A stretch of DNA of 64,000 bases from Linyphia triangularis (lineage: Eukaryota; Arthropoda; Arachnida; Araneae; Linyphiidae), in the NCBI GenBank assembly GCA_963978545.1, contig OZ021724.1, positions 24,479,933 to 24,543,932 on the forward strand, given 5' to 3'. The notes beneath the pieces were generated by a model. That model was not told the DNA's origin. It ran no database searches and was given only the letters and a program-made list of their open reading frames with translations. Below are positions 39,701 to 48,619 of this stretch, piece by piece (the stretch's first letter is position 1; every line of letters begins with the position of its first letter). The position numbers were made by a program, and so were the translations under genes.

Positions 39701-42700
39701 TTTGTCGACTTGAAAACTTTGAATACGATGATTCTTGCATTTCTAATATTTACCAATATCTTTTACTAACAAATGACTACGACACTAAGCTACGAGTAAA
39801 AAAAATTCCTTAAAAAGAAACGACTACATTGCTGCAAATACGTTGATATGAAGATCGAAACTAATTGAAAGAAAATATTCTAGAGTTAGACTAAATACTA
39901 AACAAATGAAAATTATCACGTGATTTATTGGTCGCTCCGATTGGTTGCTCGGGGTGAAAATAGGGGTGTTCCACTTTACTTTTCTGGCTGTACGCCAAAC
40001 CCAGTGTGGTAGAAGATAATAACCAATAATTCTTGCATACTTTTTGTTGTTGAAAAAAAGTAATTTTTATCACGCGCTACCTCAAAACGATCAACGAAAT
40101 CTGCGACTGCTGATAAAATATTGAATTGTAATCCTTTTTATTCAAATTTTCGGAATTTCCGGTTCACTGAGGCAACAGAAGATAATAACCTACAATTTTT
40201 AAAAAAATTATAGTTGTTGTTGTTAAACAATACTAACAATTAACCACTCAATCGTTAAACGAAATATGGGAATTTAGGAATTTTTGAATTTTAAACACTT
40301 TTAGCCCAATTTTCGAAACTTTGGGGCCTTTGAGGCGGCAGAAGATATTAACCCAGAGTTTTAAAATTTCACACACTTATTACTGATGAGTGTCCACAAA
40401 TTTTCCGCACTACCGCTAAGAGATTTGATAAACTTCGATTTTTTCGATACGCCCTAATAAGCATATCGCCAAAGTTCCCATTTTTTCGATTATCACAAAA
40501 AATATCGCCAAACTGGCAATTTTTTCTAAGCGACTTATGAAAATATAAAAATGATAAATTACACAAATCTACATCAGCAATATAGTGTAATTGAAAATTG
40601 TGCGATGTTCCACACCCCTAGTTAAAATTAGTTTAAATTCCTAATTTTAGGTCTTTTTTTATAAGCGATCACAATAATAGCGAAAGAGTTGCAATTTCCC
40701 TCTCAGACTTATTACAATAAATTAACCTCTTTTAAAAAATTTACAGTATATGTTATGGAACCCATCTATTCAAGACCCGTTCTATCAAATTACTTTTAGC
40801 ATAAGTCCATTCAATCCACCCCCCCTCCCCCTTTTTTTTTCGTGTTTCCGCAGTGTTTGGTATCACATCCTCACTAGCTTCCTCTAGTTCAGAGACTTCA
40901 ATACACATGGGTCGGTCACACTGCAGTGACGTAAATGTTAAATCAAATGACGCTAACGACCTCTGCATCTCAAATTGTGCAGCTGATAACACTAACAGAT
41001 CAACGACCACGTTCATTTTTCAAAAAATAAACCAAGAAGCTTTTTGATACTCAAACATCAGCATAGACAGGAGTGGCGCCGTATTGGTTCTCTTTTTCAT
41101 TTCTCTTCTTTTGTAAGAGTATTGGGATACAAGAGGCGTTGCGGATATGAAAGGCAAACTCAACAAAAGGTGGTTCTGAGAAAAACGAATTTGAAAAGTT
41201 TTCCATAAGGCAGTTTTTAGGAAGCTTGGTATCGAACTCTGCGTAATTTGAGAGGAAGAGAAATGAGATCTCAACATAAGAAATATGCCTATAGAATCTG
41301 TAATGGGTCTAGATTCAAATCCAGTTTTTTTTTTTTTTTTTTTTTTTTTAGACCCTTTGTTGAATTCGCCATTTGTATCCGCAATGCCTCAATTCTTCTG
41401 CCACTAGATTATCAATAAAGGATTTTTTTTTTAACTTGATCCATTTGTACTGTCAGCCTTTCATTGATAAATTAAAATATACCTTACATAATTTAAATAA
41501 ACAAGGTAAAAGTTGAAAACAATGAGTGTTTATCCATTTCAAAGCAGTTTTTAACCCTTTGGGTACATTTGACGAGTGAGACTCGTCATCTGCTTACTTG
41601 GGCGAAGTTACGGTGGACGAGTCTGACTCATCATCCGTCCATCCAAATCCGTCCCATGGGCATAAAAATCTTCAAATAATTCCGTACTCAAAGGGTTATT
41701 ATAGACATATGTGTCATTTCCCAGGTTATACGAGACATTCTCTTACATTTGAAGGGCTGAATGACTTTAAAAACCATCCTGTATTTAGGAGAAAGTTAAT
41801 TAGGAGTCACAATTCTCTTTTAATCTGAAATTATGGAACAAACGCGTTCAAAAGAGTTAACCATCCTGTTTCACTGGTTCTCACAACAGGGTTCATATTA
41901 ATTTTCAAAAAAAAATAAAAAAATTCCTGAGATTTCCCATCGCGGAGTTGATTATTTTTAGCGCCACAAAAATATAAACAAACCTTGATTACACAAATTC
42001 TTCCGATAAGTCGAAAAAAGTAAAAAAAAATTTAAGAATAACTTTCTGCAAGTCTTATGCTATCAAATATTTCCGTATCTTCATACCTTAAAAGTTAGGA
42101 GTTAGGGTTAAAGAAATGAGTAGGATTTCTTTCCAAAGTAACAACGACCTTTTCCAGGTTTTGGATGGAGAGATAATTTTTCTTTTTCCCCTCGAGTATT
42201 TCAGGCTAATTTATTTTCCCTGAGTTTTCCAGGTTTTCCGTGAGGCGTATGGTTGGTTGGTTAGATTTCTGGTGCAAGGGCTTCACGAGGGCCATACTGC
42301 GCCGACCCTGAGGCGTATGAACCCTGTCTTGGGATTTGTTACACGCTGGTTTTATGACATTCCTCCTCTCAAACCGTTAGTCAGGATTTTTTTTTCGGGA
42401 GGGGGGGGGGGGGAGGCGGCGGTATGGTTGAAGATTTGATTAAATACATATAACGAGTTACACAAAAAAAAAGGGGGAAGTGATAAAACAAGATTTCACG
42501 CAATTTCGAGGGGTTCCCGAGGGTCTCCCCCCCCCCCCCTGTCTACGGCCCTGCTTCCTCTTAATATTTTAAGTAACCAAGATGCTATCACATCAAAGAT
42601 AACATGTGAATTTTTTGAAGCCAAGTGGAAATTAAGAAAGTGGAGCTGTCAAACAAGCGTTCTTCGTGATCATAAGATTGTTTTTCAAATAAATTTCTTT

Positions 42701-45700
42701 ACCTTGTCACCTTCCTGTACTTCGCATATCTTCTCTGCAGTGGATGGGTTGATGACTGGGAAGGTCTTGCCACTGACTGAGTTCACAAACTCATTGTTGA
42801 TGAAAATCTGAAACAGAAAAAAATATAATCAGTGATTCATTGCACATTTATAATTGATTATAGGTTAATTGAAGTAAGCTTTGTGGGTCTAACAGCGTTA
42901 CAGAATCAGTGATGAGTAACCTTTATTAGTAAAAATACTAACAATGTTTACGTAAGAAACTTTTTTTTAATTCAACAATAAAATGATTTTATAAATATTA
43001 GTATACGAGTTGCGCTCATTGACTCACTCACCAACTCTGTAATACTGTAAAATGGCGCTAGTATTTAAATAAATTGTTCATGCACAAAATTGCGTAAGAA
43101 AAATTTCAATTTCACCATACTTTGTAAAGGTTTGAATAAACTGAAATTCATAAGCACAAAAAAAATCATAAAAAAAAAATCACAAAATTTACCAGAATTT
43201 ATTTCGGCGTTCCTCAAATTTTAACGTGTTGAATTTGCTACAAGTCACAAAACCATTAAAAAAAATAGTCAAATTGCATAATTACTTTGTTCCAAGTCCT
43301 AAATAAGGAAGACCTTTTCCACCACTTCAAAGTTTAGTGACAGAGTAAACACATTTTAAATGCAAAGCATTTTTATCCGATATGTCAGAACAGAATCCGA
43401 AGCGATCTCATGATTTCAGAAGCGATTCGGACTGAAAATTGCAAAGCAGACGAAACTGTCTTTCGAAATGTTATCCGATTCAACATTTCGTGGAAATGTG
43501 AACGTTTGGTTGGTTGTATTCAGATTATCTGGCGCCGTCAGCAACACGAGGGCTATAATGCGCCGAAACATTTCGTCATTTAACAAACCAACATACATTT
43601 ACAAACACCCATGCCAAACACGGGACTCGAACCCGCAACCTCGCGGTCTAGAGGCCAGCACGCTAACCACTATACCGTTTGGTCGGCGTGAACGTTTGGT
43701 TAGTTAGATTGGTTGTATTCAGATTATCTGACGCCGTCAGCAACACGAGGGCTATAATGGGCCGAAACATTCGTCATTAGACAAGCCAACATACATTTAC
43801 AAACACCCATGCCTAATACGGGACTCGAACCCGCAACCTCGCGGTCTATTTGGTTAGTTAGAATATCCATGAATAGGAATTATAGTTTATATTTTTTTTA
43901 AAAATATTTTTGAATTTTCGTGTGTGTAGCTCGTACTACTTCGAATTTCGAAGCTATAGTCAACTTTTTGGCAATAAAATGAAGTAAAAGCAATCAGAAT
44001 CCGATTTTATACAGGGCAATTGGGGAACGCGTCCAGGAACCCGAATTTTGGAGGCCCCTATAAAATTCAAGTCCGTAAACCGAAATTTTAGAAAATCAAA
44101 AAAAAAGTGTATTTAAAGCTTTTCGTTTGTTTTTGTATAGGAGAGATTCGTTGTACTTATCGTCCGCAAGCATGTTTTATTTGAATGCATTTAACTATTT
44201 TTTTTTATGTACTTAAGTATGCTTATACGATTATAGAGAGTACCATTCAATTCAATTGCATATAATTTTTACAATTTGGCAGCTAGCATGCATGTTAGGT
44301 TTTTTCTAAGAATATCTATTTTACTGTAATAAATGTCATTTCCTGTGCAATTCATTTGATGAAATTCTTTGCTTATCCTAATTATTATTCAAATAATCTT
44401 TATTTTATTACAATTGGTATAATAAGGCCTCTTTTACTAGGATAATGTTCTTTCGAAAGTCATTTATCACGAGAAGGGGGGCCCCCCATTAGGGTTTGTG
44501 TCCCGGAACCCTGCATTAGTAAGTCGGGCCCTGTGAGCAATCGAACAAATGCCGTTTGTACAATAGGAGCGAATTGGCTCCTCTGTTGAAGAAGAGCCAA
44601 TTCGACCACAAACCGACAGTTAATTAAAAGCTCTTCTTTTTAATTTTTTATTATCGAATACAAGATATTTTGATCAAATATAATTTCCACCTGGAAAGTT
44701 AATATTCGCCTACATTCCTGATTTTAAAAGCTTTCTGCTAGTAGAGAAGGTTACTCGAAGTTTACTTAGACGTAAACGATCAAATTTATTTCAGGAACAA
44801 CATAAGGTATAGTTTAATATATTTTTAATATCATTTGTATCTTGCATACGACGTCACACATGAAGCATTTAAAAGTAAATAGTTTTGGATAAACATTAAA
44901 AAGAAAATGAAATCTGTTTAAATTTGTACGTATGCCAAGTTTCAATTACCAGGTTCAACCGGTTTCACTTTAAATATTACCGAAAAATTTAATGTTCCAG
45001 ACCGACACTTGGACGTGGTGATTTTTTACCGTTTTTGACCTTCGGAAAGGGAACATTAAAATAACCGGAAAAGGCATTGGTAACTGAAGCTTGGCTTCAC
45101 CGCAATGCATAATTAACTACTATACAAGTGTTTACGTTTCGACGGTTGACAATTTGCAAGGAAAACAGCAAAAGCTATTTAAGGCGAGCATGCAAAGAAA
45201 TAATCATTGTACAGCGAAAATTAATTATTTAATAAATTTTATTTATAGGATTTATTAATGAAGAAATTAAAAAAAACTTTAACAATATGGGGATTTTCTA
45301 TTCTGGTTTAAATATTTTTAAGTATAGTTTTTCTTGTAATTGTAAGTCATCCTGTTAGTTTGCACGTTCGAATCGAAAGACTGAAGCTGAAAACCATCAC
45401 AATATATAAATATTTTTTGGCTCCAAGATCAATATTCAAACATTCTCTGATCAAAATGAATAAAAAAAAAAAGAATTGGAAAAAACCCAACCCAACGAGT
45501 AGTTAAATTTCAAATTCTAAAAACACTGGTAATAAATACTTTCAAGTTCAAAAGTTTATCCTCAGTAATATTAACTTTTACCAGACTTGAAATTCAGCCC
45601 AATTCTAAAGTTTAAAACGCACTACTGCAGGTCGAGCCAGCAATAATTCTTAAATGAATATTTCGCATCGTGTTAGTAAACGTTCTCGAAGCCTTAGACA

Positions 45701-46805
45701 ACTCTTAATATTTAATTGTATTTCCTGAACACTAACAAATTGCAAAAATAATAACTTAGATGCATTACAATCGTACAATGAATATATGAAGTTGCGGATT
45801 AAGTTAAGTTGCTTTGTTTTTTAAAAAAATAACGCTTTTGCATAATTATTACGGACTAAGCAATTGAAAATGTGGTTGCCAAATGTTCATACAGCCTTTT
45901 AATATTTGTCAAATTACTTAGTTATTTATATAAAGACAAATGCATTCGAACAACCAGGAATTAATATAATAAAAAGTCGTAAAATAGTGGTATGAAATAT
46001 TATTTAAGAGTTATTAACAACTTACAATTCAATATCAGCTAAATTCAGTGCAAGAGCACAAAAATGCTCGGCAGAAAAACTGATCAATAGAAACAAGTCA
46101 GTACACGAAATTAAAGTTTCAGGTTAAGGTTCGTATACTTACATAAATTGTTCATTCAAAATCACAGGACAAAAAATAGCAGTGAAATACATCAAATTAA
46201 TCTTTTGTATTTGAGTGAAATGCAATTTGTGCCTCTTCATGCAAAATATAAATACTAAATTAGTGACATTTACAAATGGAACTTTCTGTACACTATAGGT
46301 CTGTAAATTAACAGTATCAAAAGTCAATTTCAAACTAATTACGAAAAAATAATAAACTAAGAAATTAAACATACAATTATAAAGATATCTAGTGTAAAAT
46401 ATAAAAATAATTAGTCAAAAAAATTATTGGGAAAGGGTTTAAATTTCTTTTAACAATGATAAACAAATTTAACTTTTGTTTAAAAAAAAAAAACATTAAA
46501 ATCATTGTAAATATTCAGAGGAGAAATAAATTCTAAAAAATCTTATCAGAAAATGAACTTCATCTTGCAATGTTTGATTATAATTTCTAAAGTTGTATCA
46601 TTAAAATCTAAACATTCCACGTTGAAAATGTCTTTAACACAACTAAAATATTTTTTATTCTTTACATATAGACAAAAATAGAAAATACTTGATATCACTT
46701 GCAGCTAAATAAACACAAAAAACAGTAACGCACCGGACTGCGCTTAAAATATTCACTTACCTGTGTGAATTTCACCGGCACCTTGGGGTTGGGTTTCGGA
46801 GTCAT
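27773..46805 (-). CDS. Aldehyde dehydrogenase, cytosolic ALDH1/retinal-dehydrogenase type, complete (493 aa, 12 exons)
   Basis: Exons in transcript order: 46805-46761, 42807-42703, 35937-35797, 35004-34878, 34160-34099, 32856-32614, 32054-31952, 31004-30820, 29900-29578, 28693-28619, 27964-27925, 27805-27773 (TAA). Every junction is AG/GT with phases matching. NAD(P)-dependent oxidation of aldehydes to acids. Residues seen: oxyanion Asn162 in IPWNFP, coenzyme Lys185 and Glu188, FTGSTE 236-241, general base Glu261 in LEMGGK, catalytic Cys295 in GECCCAGSR (codon 30948-30946), EEIFGP 391-396, PFGGFKMSG near the C-terminus, and the last residues [10 protein letters not shown]. Spacings (N162-E261 99, E261-C295 34) equal those of ALDH2. 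The N-terminus is short ([15 protein letters not shown] then IFINNEF) with no mitochondrial leader, so a cytosolic enzyme is likely; substrate (retinal or general aldehyde) cannot be read. Odd: exon 11 encodes an unusual [15 protein letters not shown] where the family mostly has ELGEY. Start: only Met before exon 1's donor. Confidence 0.95.
28227..28362 (-). repeat. tRNA-derived SINE, family 2
   Basis: On the - strand: GTGTGGTTAACGCTCTGGCC (A box), GGTTCGAATCCCC (B box), then GGCATGGATGTTCATTGCGG and ACGTTAAGCTGTAGG. The + strand end begins GGTT, i.e. an AACC 3' end. It lies in ALDH intron 10. Confidence 0.8.
28392..28533. mobile_element. piggyBac-like MITE, 142 bp
   Basis: TTAA lies at 28388-28391 and 28534-28537. 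Inside it the ends are CCCTAGGGGACGCG and, inverted, CCCTGCGAAACGCG. A CCC start after TTAA fits piggyBac. A near-identical length (141 bp) is seen in the copy at 41555. It lies in ALDH intron 10. Confidence 0.7.
29306..29482 (-). repeat. tRNA-derived SINE, family 1, full length
   Basis: CATCTTGGTTGG flanks both ends (29294-29305 and 29483-29494). On the - strand the order is: A box (TATAGTGGTTAGCGTG), B box (GGTTCGTGTCCCG), GGCATGGGTGTTTGTAAATG, the conserved core GGCGC..GCAACACGAGGGC..GCGCC in its inverse, and an AACC-rich 3' end. It lies in ALDH intron 9. Confidence 0.9.
29964..30015 (-). repeat. Mini-SINE (core plus AACC tail only)
   Basis: GGTTGATTC then AACGGCGCAAGGGCAATACG and TGCGCC: only the 3' core of SINE family 1. 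CACAAATAT before and CACAAGTAT after suggest a decayed target duplication. It lies in ALDH intron 8. Confidence 0.6.
30354..30573. mobile_element. Foldback MITE, 220 bp
   Basis: GTTGAACGCCAGAACGGACC at the left end pairs with GGTCTGTTCTTGCGTTTAAC at the right. Pairing continues through most of both arms (ATAAACCACATTTGTT against AACTAAATGTGGTTTAT), with a short loop near 30460. No clear target duplication. It lies in ALDH intron 8. Confidence 0.65.
31610..31668 (-). repeat. Mini-SINE relic (core only)
   Basis: GGTTGGGTGGTTTGAG then TTAGCGCAAGAGCAACACAT and CATACTGCGCC match the SINE family 1 core. It lies in ALDH intron 7, and target duplications are not clear. Confidence 0.55.
32857..34098. 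other. ALDH intron 5
   Basis: 1.24 kb between exons 6 and 5; no repeat or gene recognised. Introns 3 (35005-35796), 4 (34161-34877), 6 (32055-32613), 7 (31005-31951), 8 (29901-30819), 9 (28694-29577), 10 (27965-28618) and 11 (27806-27924) are otherwise plain apart from the repeats listed. Confidence 0.6.
34444..34501. repeat. Clustered direct and inverted 17-bp repeat
   Basis: TACCTTTTATACCAAAT occurs at 34444 and, with a small change, at 34463; its exact inverse ATTTGGTATAAAAGGTA is at 34485-34501. It lies in ALDH intron 4 and can form either of two hairpins. Confidence 0.85.
35470..35620 (+). repeat. tRNA-derived SINE, family 2
   Basis: TTAGAGCTAAGGCCTTGCAT, then AGGTTCGAATCTAATAAACA (B box), CATGGATGTTTTTGTGGTTT, GGAATCCACTTTAAC and TAGTCGTTATAAG match family 2 in order. 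It lies in ALDH intron 3. Confidence 0.75.
36140..36182 (-). repeat. Mini-SINE relic (core only)
   Basis: TTTTCTGGCGCAAGAGTAAC then ACGAGGGCGCCGGAAC match the SINE core with part of it lost. AAACATGGTTG before and GAACATAGTTAG after look like a decayed target duplication. Confidence 0.5.
37793..40456 (-). mobile_element. DNA transposon with about 320-bp terminal inverted repeats, 8-bp TSD and a broken ORF of unknown family
   Basis: ATAAGCAT flanks the element exactly (37785-37792 and 40457-40464). The ends are TAGGGCGTATCGAAAAAATC in inverted orientation, and the inverted similarity continues for about 320 bases (37793-38120 and 40135-40456). It lies inside repeat R1; sister copies show the uninterrupted site, with one target-sized word where this copy has two. 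Inside is the decayed ORF at 38226-39740 (- strand). An 8-bp duplication is known from hAT, P and Merlin groups, but long terminal repeats like these are not typical of hAT. Confidence 0.88.
38226..39740 (-). pseudogene. Decayed, internally shortened ORF of the TAGGGCG transposon (putative transposase family, uncharacterised)
   Basis: Three readable blocks follow each other on the - strand. Block 1 (39740-39192) has [14 protein letters not shown] [13 protein letters not shown], then a Cys-rich [11 protein letters not shown] and [18 protein letters not shown]. After a frame change near 39200 block 2 (39415-38816, with an in-frame stop at 39091-39089) has [20 protein letters not shown] and VIDKNKV. 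After another frame change near 38819 block 3 has [59 protein letters not shown] and a final [14 protein letters not shown] recall this order from multicopy uncharacterised proteins of arthropods and cnidarians. In those, a long central part lies between blocks 2 and 3; it is missing here, so the copy is a deletion derivative. Function is inferred from the flanking inverted repeats. Confidence 0.65.
41555..41695. mobile_element. piggyBac-like MITE, 141 bp
   Basis: TTAA at 41551-41554 and TTAT at 41696-41699 flank ends CCCTTTGGGTAC and, inverted, CCCTTTGAGTAC. The interior repeats GACGAGTGAGACTCGTC-like palindromes. It has the same size as the copy at 28392 but different internal sequence. Confidence 0.65.
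41887..42326. mobile_element. hAT-like MITE with CAGGGTTCATA ends, split by a mini-SINE
   Basis: The left end CAGGGTTCATA is perfectly inverted at the right end (TATGAACCCTG). Its right half reads as the reverse of 16010-16378 (CCCTGAGTTTTCCAGGTTTTCC). A 57-bp mini-SINE lies inside at 42252-42308. No clear target duplication. Confidence 0.7.
42252..42308 (-). repeat. 57-bp mini-SINE with 11-bp target duplication
   Basis: TGAGGCGTATG occurs exactly on both sides (42241-42251 and 42309-42319) and only once in the sister MITE at the same place. The insert begins GTTGGTTGGTTAG and holds GGTGCAAGGGCTTCACGAGG and CATACTGCGCC: SINE core and AACC tail only, with no tRNA head. Confidence 0.85.
43512..43687 (-). 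repeat. tRNA-derived SINE, family 1, full length
   Basis: GTGAACGTTTGGTT flanks both sides (43498-43511 and 43688-43701). The A box, B box (GGTTCGAGTCCCG), core and AACC end are all present. Confidence 0.92.
43709..43848 (-). repeat. tRNA-derived SINE, family 1, 5'-truncated
   Basis: TTTGGTTAGTTAGA flanks both sides (43695-43708 and 43849-43862). The copy lacks the A box and ends at CGCGAGGTTGCGGGTTCGAG (- strand), so it was truncated during insertion. Its target overlaps the 3' target duplication of the SINE at 43512-43687. Confidence 0.9.
44012..44533. mobile_element. Possible hAT-like element, 522 bp
   Basis: CAGGGCAATTGGGGAACGC at the left and, inverted, CAGGGCCCGACTTAC at the right, with GAGGCCCCTA and GGGCCCCCCATTAGGG words inside. 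No target duplication was seen. Confidence 0.4.
44570..44604. repeat. 11-bp inverted repeat hairpin
   Basis: CGAATTGGCTC and GAGCCAATTCG pair across a 13-base loop. Function unknown. Confidence 0.7.
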
Positions 46806-46901
46806 TTTTCGAATTTCGAGCGAAAGAAAAAATAGAATCCACCTGAACAGACGATCGTGCGACGACAGAAGGAGACAAACGATAAATATCCAGCGCAGAG
46901 A

Positions 46902-46908
46902 TTATATA
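46902..46908 (-). promoter_or_regulatory. TATA box of the ALDH gene
   Basis: TATATAA on the - strand lies about 100 bases upstream of the ATG at 46805. A start site around 46870-46880 would leave a 5' UTR of about 70 bases. The flanking DNA is notably more GC-rich than the surrounding introns, as expected for a promoter. The position is inferred from the motif and spacing alone. Confidence 0.5.
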
Positions 46909-47319
46909 GAATGTAGCGGAGCAGGGGAGGGGATGCGCGGGCTCCCATTGACCTTGACTCTCTCTCGCCATTTTTTTTATCGCTGCTATTGGACGATTCT
47001 ATTTTGAAGAGGCACAGGGTAAGTTCTGGAAGACGTCCCGGCTTGGAATTGTCGTCTAAGTCAAGTCGATCTTCTTTTTTTTTTTGAGGATCTAGTAGTC
47101 CGATGGATTAAGTGTACTATTAATAATTATGGGATACCAAAATATTAATAAATATTTGGATCAAATTGTGTGTCTCGAACGGATTTTCGATATTGGTCGG
47201 AGTGACAAGTCTTCCGCGAGATCTTTCAAGGGTGAACCCCAGTATTTACGAACCGAATAGGAGATAAAGCTTACTTTCCAGCCGGATAATCGACGAAAGA
47301 TACTATCACACTTTAGAGG
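46909..47319. other. Region upstream of the ALDH gene
   Basis: Proximal promoter DNA, more GC-rich to about 47060, then AT-rich. No further gene was seen. Confidence 0.4.
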
Positions 47320-47818
47320 TGGCCCTGGGACTTACCATTAAGGTTTTCGTCAAAATCGGGCATTCGCATAAGATTGAAATCATGTTTTTCAGCAATTGCT
47401 TAATAACGGCTCAAAGGATTTTAATTAAAATCTCTGTGCTAATGTCTCTTAAGGTGTTCTAATAGAACCCACCTTCGAAATTCCCGTAGAAATGCGATAA
47501 AAACGTAAAAAGTTGAAAAACGAGTACCTATAATACAGAGCTTCTGCCCTTGAGCATCGCCCATCAACGATTGATTTTTTCTGTTCATGCACAAGAAAGG
47601 AAAAAATGTCTATCGAATACCATCGGCAATTTTACCCCCTTGGCGGGGTTTTTTCATCCCACGTAAACCCTATTTTCTAAAATATCGCCAAACTGATCAT
47701 TTTTATCTAAATGAATGAAAATATGAGAACGGTAAAAAACACCATAAATTTTAATGCAATGACCAATATTATAGTGTAATTGAAAGTTGTGCGATGTTTC
47801 ACACTCCTAGTTTAACTC
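47320..47818 (+). repeat. Repeat R1, copy B (divergent, 5'-truncated)
   Basis: GGGACTTACCATTAAGGTTT through TTGTGCGATGTTTCACACTC plus CTAGTT. The first part, with the palindrome, is missing. Confidence 0.75.
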
Positions 47819-47980
47819 AATACGTTCCAAAACGTGTAGAAAGGTAACAACAACAAAAAATTAAAAAAAAAAATAAGTTTTAACTAACGCCCAATGTTAA
47901 ACCTGTGGGTAATATTGAAAGTAATAATAGCTCTTAAAAATACAGTTCTTTTTACATCTGACGATTGACATTAGAGTTTG

Positions 47981-48039
47981 GTTGGTTGGTTGGTAAGAGT
48001 TTAACGGCGCAAGGGCAACACATGGGCCATACTGCACCA
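47981..48039 (-). repeat. 59-bp mini-SINE with 14-bp target duplication
   Basis: GACATTAGAGTTTG flanks both sides exactly (47967-47980 and 48040-48053). The insert begins GTTGGTTGGTTGGTAAGAG, then AACGGCGCAAGGGCAACACA and CATACTGCACCA. Confidence 0.88.
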
Positions 48040-48085
48040 GACATTAGAGTTTGAGGTAGTTAATTCTAGGTGTGGTATAATAAAG

Positions 48086-48619
48086 AATGCACAATTCCCG
48101 CATTTTTTAAAAACGTGTGAAATTAGTTTATATTTATGAAGAATTTCTTTCTGATTCCAAATATTTAAACAAAAGTTCTTTAAAAAAAATTAGTTATTTA
48201 AATATTAAGAAAAGAAAATGCCTCAAAACCGTCCGATCAAAACACACAATCTGTGACGTCAAGGGTTCCTACTGTTTCTATGGTTATCGTGAGGTTTCTG
48301 CCAAATAGTTGACGTTGAAATAATTGGCGCTGGTAGACCATTGCTATATCACTTACAGGTTGGCGCGTTTTGCGAGAAACTTGCAAAACTGGTTCCGCTG
48401 CCGCATTTCATGCCAAGATGTTTGAGAAGCCATGATATCACATTTAATTCGAACCGAATGAATCGTTTTCTCGCCAAAGTTTAACAGGGAAACTTTGATT
48501 GCAAATTAAGAAGAAAGAAAAAAGCGCATTGTGCAGAAATTTTTCTGTTAATAGTCATTTCGAAACATTTAGAATTGAATAAGAAAAGAGAAAAAAATGC
48601 GGGAATTGTCCATTGTGTG
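48086..48619. mobile_element. Non-autonomous DNA element with GCACAATTCCCGCAT ends, copy 2
   Basis: ATGCACAATTCCCGCATTTT at the left and ATGCGGGAATTGTCCAT at the right; the interior matches 27034-27533 along its length with indels. Confidence 0.7.

Larger units (their letters stand above)
37236..40622 (+). repeat. 0.7-kb interspersed repeat (family R1), copy A, split by a transposon
   Basis: The left part (37236-37792) begins TTTTTACTTTCAATTACCC with a palindromic CATATGTATACAT, then AACTCCCGAACAAATTGACC, TGGGACCTACCGTTAAGG and GCGCATGCGCGTAAGG. The right part (40465-40622) ends TTGTGCGATGTTCCACACCC plus CTAGTT. The middle is interrupted at 37793-40456 by another element. Other copies: 47320, 49104, 54646 (-), 55301, 61495, 62829. 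Class unknown. Confidence 0.85.
35938..42702. other. ALDH intron 2 (6.8 kb), nested repeats
   Basis: Holds a mini-SINE relic (36140), a copy of the 0.7-kb repeat (37236-40622) split by the TAGGGCG transposon (37793-40456), a piggyBac-like MITE (41555) and a hAT-like MITE split by a mini-SINE (41887-42326). Two G/C homopolymer runs lie near 42400 and 42520. Confidence 0.7.
42808..46760. other. ALDH intron 1 (4 kb)
   Basis: Holds two SINEs (43512-43848), a possible hAT-like element (44012-44533) and a short hairpin (44570-44604). From 44605 to 46760 nothing was recognised; regulatory elements are possible but not visible. Confidence 0.55.

Noticed and set aside
40600..40622. R1 as a Helitron, since copies end in CTAG followed by T
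   Set aside because: The following TT is part of the conserved end, the hairpin before it is weak, and no TC start between A and T could be shown.
43512..43687. A tRNA gene, because of clear A and B boxes
   Set aside because: The acceptor stem does not close, the sequence runs on into a SINE body, and several copies have target duplications. It is a tRNA-derived SINE.
46753..47007. Frames on both strands across the ALDH promoter
   Set aside because: They overlap the TATA box and first exon out of frame and show no conserved motif.
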